Shown here: positions 45,359 through 52,366 of the stretch, one piece after another
Layout of the letters: the number at the start of each line of letters is the position of its first letter
How positions within the stretch are numbered: position 1 is the stretch's first letter
Origin: Niabella beijingensis
Lineage (GTDB): Bacteria > Bacteroidota > Bacteroidia > Chitinophagales > Chitinophagaceae
Assembly (NCBI RefSeq): GCF_020034665.1
Contig: NZ_JAIQDI010000001.1
Location: 2,418,001 to 2,482,000 of the forward strand
Direction: 5' to 3'
DNA: 64,000 nt
The notes under the pieces: model-generated
Database searches by the model: none
The model's input: only the letters and a program-made list of their open reading frames with translations
Told to the model about the DNA's origin: nothing
Program-made: the position numbers and the translations under genes

Positions 45359-45720
45359 ATCAGGGCCGATCCATACCACGGAGTACTGTCTTTACCAATA
45401 ACAAGATATCTCTGCATCCGGAGCCGGCTTGCCACATTGATTGTTGAGGCATATCTTAAACCCAGAAAACATAAAATGCCTGAACAGGCGCAGCGCGCCG
45501 ATAATCATTATAACCAGGAGGCCTCAGTGATCATCCCAGCCGCAGCGCGGCGGTAACTTCCCTGCAACTTTTTGTTACCAGTACATTAAAAAGTCAACCC
45601 AAAGCACCTGACAGGGCCCGGCGGTCGGGTATGCACCAGCATATTCTAACCAGTAGTAAATGCGATCTTTGGTACAACGTCTTTGCATCAGGACCGGCTC
45701 AGACCATAAAAGATACCGGA
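45359..45720 (+). repeat. decayed copies of the tRNA 3'-end motif
   Basis: GCATCAGGGCCGATCC-ATACCA (45357-45378) and GCATCAGGACCGGCTC-AGACCA (45685-45706) resemble each other and the CCGGCCCACACCA end of tRNA-Phe; the latter is followed by AAAAGATACCGGATC, like the start of the terminator in copy B. These look like older cassette scars. Apart from these and the 99-nt repeats I see no gene between 45219 and 45826. Confidence 0.4.
45458..45556 (+). repeat. 99-nt direct repeat, copy 2
   Basis: Second copy of 45120-45218, differing at a few positions. The frame ending here (IIPAAARR stop) has no GIY-YIG start upstream. Confidence 0.85.
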
Positions 45721-45725
45721 TCTAT

Positions 45726-45788
45726 TTGGCTTTAACAATGATTTCAACAACAGTTAAAGCCAATTTTAATTTATAATTTGGCTTTAAC
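45726..45788. promoter_or_regulatory. repeated TTGGCTTTAAC operator-like motif upstream of the ATPase gene
   Basis: TTGGCTTTAAC (45726-45736) is inverted as GTTAAAGCCAA (45753-45763), repeated directly at 45778-45788, and a half copy GCCAAA lies at 45811-45816. Three full copies and one partial in 91 nt, ending 10 nt before the ATG, suggest a binding site array for a regulator, possibly the gene's own product. Confidence 0.6.
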
Positions 45789-45826
45789 GCGTATTTTGAT
45801 TATATTTATAGCCAAATGTCTTTCTT

Positions 45827-47242
45827 ATGCTTATCGGACGTAAAAAGGAGCAGGAGCAGCTAAAGAAGATCTGTACATCGGCACAATCAGAGTTCATTGC
45901 AGTGTATGGCCGGCGCCGCGTAGGAAAAACTTTTTTAATACGGGAGACCTTTGCCAATAACTTTGACTTCTATATTACCGGGATGGCAAATGTAAACACC
46001 CGGCAACAACTCCTGAACTTTCACCTGGCCCTGAATAAATACGACCCCGCAGCAAAAGAAAATATACCTCCCGAAAACTGGCTGATGGCCTTCCAGCGAC
46101 TGATCACCCTGCTGGAAACAAAAACCAGTGACCAAAAAATCGTATTCCTTGATGAGCTTCCCTGGCTGGATACCGCACAGTCTGGTTTTATGCCGGCGCT
46201 GGAACATTTCTGGAACTCTTGGGCAAGCGGCAGAAAAGATATTGTGCTGGTGGTTTGCGGATCAACCGCTTCCTGGATGATCAATAAACTCATCCATAAT
46301 AAGGGAGGTCTGCACAACAGGGTTACCCGGCGCATTAAGCTGGATCCCTTCACCCTTGCCGAATGCGAAGCTTTTTTAAAAAGCCGGAACGCCGTTTTTG
46401 ACCGCTATCAGATCATTCAATTATACATGGTAATGGGTGGTATTCCCTTTTACCTGAACCAGGTTGACCCGGGCCGCAGTGCCGCACAGAACATTGACCG
46501 GATCTGCTTCAGCGAAAGCGGACTCCTGGTTACAGAATTTGACGATCTGTACCGTTCTTTATTTAACAAGGCAGAAAAACACATCCAGATCATAGAAGCG
46601 CTGAGCAAAAAAGCAAAAGGGCTTACGCGCGATGCGATCATTACCCTTACGAAGCTGCCGAATGCCGGCAGCACTACCCGCATATTAAAAGAGCTGGAAG
46701 AAAGTGGTTTTATCCGTAAGTACAATTCTTTCGGTAAGAAAGAACGAAACAGTTTGTACCAGCTGGCTGATTTCTATTCGCTTTTCTATCTGCGTTTTAT
46801 TGTAACCCGGCAGGATGAAAACAACTGGATCAATGGCCTGGATGATCCAAAGCACCGGGCCTGGAGCGGCTATGCCTTTGAGCAGGTTTGTCTTGCACAT
46901 ATAAAAGAGATCAAACAGGCACTTGGTATCAGCGGGGTGCAGACATCGGTTTCTTCCTGGATGGGTGAAGGGGCCCAAATAGATCTTGTGATCGACCGGA
47001 AAGACCAGGTGATCAATCTTTGTGAAATGAAATTCTCCCTTAATGATTTTACGATCACCAAAAAATACGCAGGAGAACTGAGAAATAAAATCACTGCCTT
47101 CCGCGAAGCTACAGGCTCCCGGAAAGCGTTGTTTTTGACCCTGATCACCACGTACGGATTGACCAGGAACGAATACTCCGGCTCCCTGGTCCAGAACGAC
47201 CTGAACATGGAGCTCCTTTTTTATGTGTTGGCAGACGACTAA
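45827..47242 (+). CDS. AAA-family ATPase with C-terminal DUF234 nuclease-like domain
   Basis: 471 aa. Archaeal-type ATPase family: GRRRVGKT (28-35, Walker A), KIVFLDELPWLDT (Walker B, near 105), VVCGSTASWM (sensor 1) and a helix-turn-helix region around 255-300. The C-terminal DUF234 part has AQIDLVIDRKDQVINLCEMK (about 384-403), a D-x(n)-E-M-K arrangement like PD-(D/E)XK nucleases. Such genes are common as isolated accessory units in Bacteroidota and Archaea; the function is unknown, with defence or mobile-element roles suspected. It stands alone beside the tRNA/GIY-YIG spot. Confidence 0.85.
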   Translation: MLIGRKKEQEQLKKICTSAQSEFIAVYGRRRVGKTFLIRETFANNFDFYITGMANVNTRQQLLNFHLALNKYDPAAKENIPPENWLMAFQRLITLLETKTSDQKIVFLDELPWLDTAQSGFMPALEHFWNSWASGRKDIVLVVCGSTASWMINKLIHNKGGLHNRVTRRIKLDPFTLAECEAFLKSRNAVFDRYQIIQLYMVMGGIPFYLNQVDPGRSAAQNIDRICFSESGLLVTEFDDLYRSLFNKAEKHIQIIEALSKKAKGLTRDAIITLTKLPNAGSTTRILKELEESGFIRKYNSFGKKERNSLYQLADFYSLFYLRFIVTRQDENNWINGLDDPKHRAWSGYAFEQVCLAHIKEIKQALGISGVQTSVSSWMGEGAQIDLVIDRKDQVINLCEMKFSLNDFTITKKYAGELRNKITAFREATGSRKALFLTLITTYGLTRNEYSGSLVQNDLNMELLFYVLADD

Positions 47243-47321
47243 GGCTTCAGGAATAATGCGGTAACTCCGTTCTCAGCCGATAACAACGGACCGAAAATAC
47301 TTGTACTGCTTTCACCATGGC

Positions 47322-48251
47322 TCATCGCCGTACCTGTGCCTGATCCATTCCGGATACAACATCATCTGCAATCGCCCTTAACGCTTTTGCAAATTCATCC
47401 GTTACAATTTCTGGCTTAAATGTGGTGCGCACGGAAGAAGCACCAAACAGGAACTTATACCATACCAATCCCGCAAGGTAGCAGCCCGCTTCGCTGGCAT
47501 GATGCGTATCCAGGTCCAGCTCCTTCTTTTTATTATAAAAATATCCCACATGCAGGGAATGTGCCTGATCAGGAAGATCAGGAAAAACGGCCTGCCCGCG
47601 TTTAAAGGATTGATCCGTTTTAAATGCCGTGCTGCTTTTCTGTTGCGCTGCAAAAAAAGCATCCCCTACAGGAATAAGCGGTAACTGTAACGCAGCAGCT
47701 GTTGTATGATATGCAGCCCGTGATTGTTTCCACATCGCTTCGGCAGACGGAGCATGGCCTCCGCCGGAGATCTGTGAAAAGGACGGCGCATCGGTGCGGT
47801 AGGGCCATGTCTGGTGCAGCACAATCGTTGCGGTGGGTTGCAGGTGGTGAATGTATTCCACCAGTTTGCGCGCATAGGGTTTGTAGGTATTGGAATCGCC
47901 GGATAAAATGGAGGCCTGCTGCAATGTAACCACATCCCAGGTTCCGGAGCCCAGCAATTCTTTTAACGATTTTCCGTTGTATGCTTTTCCTTTAGGATCG
48001 CCGGCCTCTGCGGCTTCAACCAGTTCCCAGTGCCGTTGCAATGAGCAGCCTCCCAGTTCAGCACGACCGATGGAAAGGGTAAAACCGCCCTCCTGCGCCA
48101 GTTGAGGGAGGTATCTTGTAGCATTCTGCGAAAAACTATTACCGATCAGGAATAACCGTACCGTTTTCCGGCCCGTGTCCTGAGTATAACCCCTGCTAAA
48201 GCCCGTAAGAAGCAAAAGCAGCACAATGATCCGGTATGCACTGTATTTCAT
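47322..48251 (-). CDS. DUF4886 (SGNH-like) exported protein
   Basis: 309 aa with a signal peptide (ending RGYTQ). LFLIGNSFSQNATRYLPQLA (33-52) has the GNS nucleophile block of SGNH-type hydrolases, AELGGCSLQRHWEL the Gly block, and a late HASEAGCYLAGLVWY carries a His. DUF4886 proteins are predicted esterases or glycan-modifying enzymes found in polysaccharide loci. 10 nt after the GH105 gene, so probably in one operon with it. Confidence 0.82.
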   Translation of the reverse strand: MKYSAYRIIVLLLLLTGFSRGYTQDTGRKTVRLFLIGNSFSQNATRYLPQLAQEGGFTLSIGRAELGGCSLQRHWELVEAAEAGDPKGKAYNGKSLKELLGSGTWDVVTLQQASILSGDSNTYKPYARKLVEYIHHLQPTATIVLHQTWPYRTDAPSFSQISGGGHAPSAEAMWKQSRAAYHTTAAALQLPLIPVGDAFFAAQQKSSTAFKTDQSFKRGQAVFPDLPDQAHSLHVGYFYNKKKELDLDTHHASEAGCYLAGLVWYKFLFGASSVRTTFKPEIVTDEFAKALRAIADDVVSGMDQAQVRR

Positions 48252-48261
48252 TTGTTCCTTA

Positions 48262-49380
48262 TTATTTTTTTAAATAATGATACAATTGAGTACCCGCCAG
48301 CAGGAAGGCCCCTACCCCGTAAACCTCTGTGCTTTCCGCATTTACCTTGTCTGGTGCCGCACCAATGCGTTGTACATAGCCCAACATTCCATCCGCATTC
48401 ACTGAAGACACCATAACATCCCAGGCACGCTGTGCCGCCGGCCAGTAAGCAGCTTTATCCAGCAGACCATGATTCAATCCCCATAAAATTGCATAGCAAA
48501 AAAAGCCCGTACCGCTCATTTCCTTTACCGGAAAGCTTTCCGAATCCAGCAATGACGCATGCCAGCTGCCATCCGGCTGCTGAAGCGAAACCACTTTTGC
48601 GATCATGTCTTTATAAAGCTTCTCAAATCTTGCCCTATCGGAATAATTGGCGGGCATATTTTCCAGCATCCGTACCAATCCACCCAGTACCCATCCGTTG
48701 CCCCGCGACCAGAATGTTTTTTGCCCGTTCTTTTCCTTTTTATTAAAATAACTTTCGTCTCTGAAATAAAGCAGCTCGGAAGGATCATAAAGAAAATCGG
48801 TTGTTTTCCACCAGAGCTTTGCCGCCATATCCAGGTACTTCGGATCCCTTGTTGCGGTGGTCAGGTAGGCCAGTGAAGGCGGACCCATAAATAAGGCATC
48901 GCACCAGGCCCACTCCCGCAGTTGTATGCTGTTCTTCCAGTTCAGCGGCTCATCATGCGGTTTTGCAAGGATGCTATCGGCCAGCAATATAAAAGGCGCA
49001 ATCATTTTCGGGTCTTTATATTTCACCGACAGTTGTGCATAGGTTTGTCCCACACAATAATCATCTGCAAAAAAACGGCGGCGCCCCGTATTCCAGCTAA
49101 GATCATTGCCTATGTTTACCAATGCCTGCAGGTACTTTTTTCCCCCCTTCAATGTTCCTGCGGCGTACAACCCGGTATAGCAGGCTCCATTGGTCCAGTC
49201 AGCCTTTCCATACTTAAAGCCCTTTATTTTCCAGTCGTTCAGCTGCCAGTCGGCCACGCGGTGCATCATCTTCAACACCGCTTTGGGTTTTGGATCCGCA
49301 GCCATTGCAGCATGGCTGGTTATTGCAAAAAAAGCTACTGTCCAAAAAACAAGCAGGTTTTTAAAAGTAGGAGTTGTCAT
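48262..49380 (-). CDS. GH105/GH88-type unsaturated uronyl hydrolase
   Basis: 372 aa with a signal peptide (ending HAAMA). An (alpha/alpha)6 barrel of the GH88/GH105 clan, with ADWTNGACYTGLYAAG (about 60), REWAWCDALFMGPPSLAYL carrying the catalytic Asp, and FWSRGNGWVLGGLVRML. It removes unsaturated galacturonyl or glucuronyl residues left by polysaccharide lyases, for example from rhamnogalacturonan. No lyase is visible in the window. With the following DUF4886 gene it forms a two-gene unit. Confidence 0.92.
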   Translation of the reverse strand: MTTPTFKNLLVFWTVAFFAITSHAAMAADPKPKAVLKMMHRVADWQLNDWKIKGFKYGKADWTNGACYTGLYAAGTLKGGKKYLQALVNIGNDLSWNTGRRRFFADDYCVGQTYAQLSVKYKDPKMIAPFILLADSILAKPHDEPLNWKNSIQLREWAWCDALFMGPPSLAYLTTATRDPKYLDMAAKLWWKTTDFLYDPSELLYFRDESYFNKKEKNGQKTFWSRGNGWVLGGLVRMLENMPANYSDRARFEKLYKDMIAKVVSLQQPDGSWHASLLDSESFPVKEMSGTGFFCYAILWGLNHGLLDKAAYWPAAQRAWDVMVSSVNADGMLGYVQRIGAAPDKVNAESTEVYGVGAFLLAGTQLYHYLKK

Positions 49381-49477
49381 ACTGATGTTTTATTGTATCC
49401 CCGTAATCGTTAACGGGGGTATGAAAGTATGAAAAGAGCGGGAAAAACCAACACAGAAATACCCGGCACATAACGAT

Positions 49478-49711
49478 TCACCCCCTTTCCGGTTCAAAAC
49501 ATGCCGGAACTATAATGAGCTTGTTTTCTGCAATCGTTATATCTATATGCTGGCCGCACTTAAAGCCACAATCCAAAAGCCATTTGCCCATAAGACGTAT
49601 TTCCGGGTAATGATTAATTATGTACCCGCTCCAAAGGGTGGAGTTATACACAATTGCCCGGTCATATATCTTCAGCTTACGCATTCTTTTGATGGTGGCG
49701 CTGTTTTTCAT
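49478..49711 (-). CDS. SymE-like toxin-family protein
   Basis: 77 aa from the ATG at 49711 (MKNSATIKRMRKLKIYDRAI); an ATG at 49729 is possible. The core YPEIRLMGKWLLDCGFKCGQ, followed by HIDITIAENKLIIVPA, matches the SymE AbrB-like fold (P-x-I/L-R-L-x-G-K-W-L). In E. coli SymE is an SOS-induced protein repressed by an antisense RNA; no such RNA can be identified here. Divergent from a broken XRE-type regulator gene. Confidence 0.78.
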   Translation of the reverse strand: MKNSATIKRMRKLKIYDRAIVYNSTLWSGYIINHYPEIRLMGKWLLDCGFKCGQHIDITIAENKLIIVPACFEPERG

Positions 49712-49824
49712 GGTTGCAATAATTGCCATAATTGGTGTTTTATAAAGTTAAGAAGCAGGTTCTGTTTTATTTTTCCAATCATCGCCAAACTCAAACAAAA
49801 AGAAACCATAAATGTACCCTGCTC

Positions 49825-50054
49825 CAACAGATATATACTGCATTAAAAATACCCGCGGAAGCGATACAGAATTCTGATGAGGAACAGGCAGTGAATATCA
49901 TATCTAATACTTTTATTGATGAGGCTGTAGCTTATGCAGGACAATACAAATGCACATTTAATCCAATCGATAAGATGGTTGAGCTGTACGAGCGATGCTG
50001 TAACAGCAAAAGGGAATGATTGATAAGCTGGAAAAACTAATTGCGAAGAAATAA
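49825..50054 (+). pseudogene. C-terminal remnant of an XRE-type regulator, frameshifted
   Basis: The frame reads LLQQIYTALKIPAEAIQNSD, then ending FNPIDKMVELYERCCNSKRE and a stop. Shifting one frame at 50016 continues with MIDKLEKLIAKK and a stop at 50052-50054. Together these resemble the linker and coiled C-terminus of Bacteroidota XRE helix-turn-helix proteins, with one nucleotide missing near 50017. No helix-turn-helix is left upstream, so the gene is truncated and frameshifted. Confidence 0.5.
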
Positions 50055-50060
50055 TTTTTT

Positions 50061-50201
50061 GGGCGTGCCCCCAACCCTACCAGCGCTGCAAAAGCAGTAC
50101 ACGGCCGGGGTCGGGCTATCCGCTCCTACTCCGCCATCCCGATAGCCACCGGGACCCATCACACAAAGGCTTCAGCGGGGTATCCGCTGCTATCCCTCAC
50201 A
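50061..50201. repeat. GC-rich structured element behind the XRE remnant
   Basis: Begins GGGCGTGCCC (self-complementary) and ends in a CAGCGG-GGTAT-CCGCTG hairpin (50173-50189) plus CTATCCCTCAC. From memory, similar GGGCGTGCCC...ATCCCT(A/C)AC segments recur in Bacteroidota genomes near XRE-type genes; not verified here. No coding frame. Confidence 0.45.
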
Positions 50202-50330
50202 CGGGGAGGAAGGAAATAACGAAGCAGAAAAAGAAAGATGATAGAGCGGTTCTTTCGCCTTGATTCGTGTTTGCACTATAGCTTATGCCCCGAGCCTACG
50301 GTTCTCTGTTCCGCATTCTCCTTCTATACC

Positions 50331-50532
50331 GCGAACTGAAGTTCGCAGTTGATGGCTGGTCGAGGCGATGCCTCTTATCCTTCGATAGGAATACAGAAGG
50401 CCATCGGCCTGATCCCTCTCCCAACTCCGGAATTTATTCCGGAGATAGCACCCGCTAATAAAAGATAGAGTGCCGTAGGCACGGTACATTTCAGGCAGGG
50501 ATCTGCTGCCCTGTTTCGCGTCCGTACCGGAC
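50331..50532. repeat. array of eight short hairpins
   Basis: GCGAACTGAAGTTCGC (50331-50346), GAGGCGATGCCTC (50362-50374), a TATC/GATA or TCCT/AGGA stem (50376-50390), AGGCCATCGGCCT (50398-50410), CTCCGGAATTTATTCCGGAG (50425-50444), GTGCCGTAGGCAC (50470-50482), GGCAG/CTGCC (50494-50510) and GTCCGTACCGGAC (50520-50532). Four have 5-bp stems and 3-nt loops (GAT, ATC, GTA, TAC). It lies directly downstream of the symporter stop. Confidence 0.7.
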
Positions 50533-50543
50533 ACACACCCGCA

Positions 50544-52220
50544 TCAGTTGTCTTTCCCTTTCTTTGATGCCCGCCAGGGTATAAGGGCCCCTGCCAGGAT
50601 GAGTACCGCGATGATGGCCACCAGTGTCCTGCCCTTTGAGGTAATAAATGCCAGTACCAGCATCAACACCGCCATAAACGCCAGCGAAAAAGCGATCATC
50701 TTTAACCCGAATATGTTTTGTTGTTTTACAAGCCGGGCCTCTTCCTCATTCTGTACGGCGGCTTCCTTTTTTTTGTTTTGTTTGTAATCCAGGTATGCCG
50801 TGTAGTCGGTACTGATCCGTTGTTTTCGCATTGCAATAAATTCATACACGGCCAGCGCAATCAGCGGCAACAGTACACCCAGCAGCATTTCATTGGCCCT
50901 CGACAATTTATACTGATTGATAAACGGGATCACCATTTTAAACAGCAGGTTCACCGCAAGACTCAGTACTGTAATATAGATGGTGGCCTTCCCCGACAGC
51001 CTTTTGGAGAACAGGGCCCAGATGGGTGGTAGCAGTAGCGGTCCGCCTGTAATCGCGCCCACGCTGAGCGTAAACTCCACGATTCCGCCGATATACGGCA
51101 CCCCAATGGCGATCAGGATCATAAAAATTCCGAAGAACCAGGAGGAGGCCCGGGCCACAAACATCAGTTTTTTATCGGAGGCCCCGGGATTGATGGATCC
51201 CTTATAAATATCATTGGTAAATACCGCAGATACCACATTCAGCGCGGTATTGGCAGAGGCAGAGGTGGAAAAATACATGCCCGTCAACATCAGGCCCAGC
51301 AGGCCCGCCGGCAATACCTGTTTACAAACCATGATGTATGCATTCTCCGCATCCAAACCCGACAGACCGGGATGGATCACCTGGTAAGCCATGGGCGGCA
51401 ACATCCAGATGATGGGACTTAAGATATAAAGCCCCGCAAACAGGTAGGCCACTTTCGAGGCACTTTTGGGGCTATCCACACTGGTATATCGTTGCACAAA
51501 AGTCCAGTTACCTCCGATGTAAAATATATGGTAGAGCGCGAATGCAAAAATGAAGCCCCAGCTGTATTCGCCGTTCACCAGGTTAAAGAAATGATCGGGC
51601 GCTTTATCAATAAACTGTTGCACGCCGCCTGTTTCATGAAATACCAGGGGCAGTATGATCAGCACGGCAGCAGTCAATACCACAAACTGCAATATATCCG
51701 TTACCATTACCGCCCACAGGCCGCCAACCGCGGTGTAGGAGATCATCAGGATGCCCAGTATGACCGTAACCGGAATAAGGGGATACCCCAGTGATGCAGA
51801 CACCAGCTTTGCCACCGAATAAAGTACCGATCCTTTTATAAATACCGAAACAATGGTAAAAATGTAGATATAGCTTTTTTGAACACCAGGCCCCAGCCGC
51901 ATCTTGATGAACTCCGCTGCCGTAAGGTTTCCGGTGGCCTTCCATTTGGGCGCCAGGTACAGACCCGTTACCAGCGCACCGATGCACATGGTCCATTGTA
52001 TGGTAACCGCCACCCATCCGTGCTGGTATGCAATGGCGCCCCAGGCAACAAATGTTCCGGCAGAAAAAAAGCTCATGAACAGCGACAGTCCGCCAATGAA
52101 CCAGGGCACCGCCTCTCCCCCTGCAAAAAAGGACTTCAGGTTTCTTCCGGTACGGGAAAAACTGATGCCCACCAGCAAAATAAAAACAGAAAATACGATA
52201 ACCACTATTGTATCTATCAT
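50544..52220 (-). CDS. sodium/solute symporter (SSS family)
   Basis: 558 aa, about 13-14 membrane helices. SSS features: FFAGGEAVPWFIGGLSLFMS near residue 35, SAGTFVAWGAIAYQHG, AVGGLWAVMVTDILQFVVLT and GLMLTGMYFSTSASANTALN. It takes up a sugar, uronate or similar small molecule with Na+. In this cluster it is the only inner-membrane transporter visible and is likely to import monosaccharides released by the neighbouring hydrolases. The substrate cannot be read from the sequence. Confidence 0.92.
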   Translation of the reverse strand: MIDTIVVIVFSVFILLVGISFSRTGRNLKSFFAGGEAVPWFIGGLSLFMSFFSAGTFVAWGAIAYQHGWVAVTIQWTMCIGALVTGLYLAPKWKATGNLTAAEFIKMRLGPGVQKSYIYIFTIVSVFIKGSVLYSVAKLVSASLGYPLIPVTVILGILMISYTAVGGLWAVMVTDILQFVVLTAAVLIILPLVFHETGGVQQFIDKAPDHFFNLVNGEYSWGFIFAFALYHIFYIGGNWTFVQRYTSVDSPKSASKVAYLFAGLYILSPIIWMLPPMAYQVIHPGLSGLDAENAYIMVCKQVLPAGLLGLMLTGMYFSTSASANTALNVVSAVFTNDIYKGSINPGASDKKLMFVARASSWFFGIFMILIAIGVPYIGGIVEFTLSVGAITGGPLLLPPIWALFSKRLSGKATIYITVLSLAVNLLFKMVIPFINQYKLSRANEMLLGVLLPLIALAVYEFIAMRKQRISTDYTAYLDYKQNKKKEAAVQNEEEARLVKQQNIFGLKMIAFSLAFMAVLMLVLAFITSKGRTLVAIIAVLILAGALIPWRASKKGKDN

Positions 52221-52366
52221 ACTCTTAAACTATTTTTTAGCACCTGTTACTACTATATTTTTTATATGCCCGGCTGCAGCACTACTATGATGCTTTGTTG
52301 CGTCGCACCCTTCAACTCCGGTACTGCTATGTACTTTTCTTACGTTGCACAACGGTCACAGTTCAT

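Noticed and set aside
45248..45556. 102-codon plus-strand frame ending in the 99-nt repeat
   Set aside because: Only the repeated tail looks protein-like; the rest crosses decayed repeats and has no GIY-YIG start.
44600..45830. CRISPR array or integron in the repeat region
   Set aside because: Repeats are only two copies of 99-150 nt with coding character; no regular spacers and no cas or integrase gene.
50283..50534. 83-codon minus-strand frame in the hairpin array
   Set aside because: Made entirely of hairpin-rich repeat DNA; no protein features.
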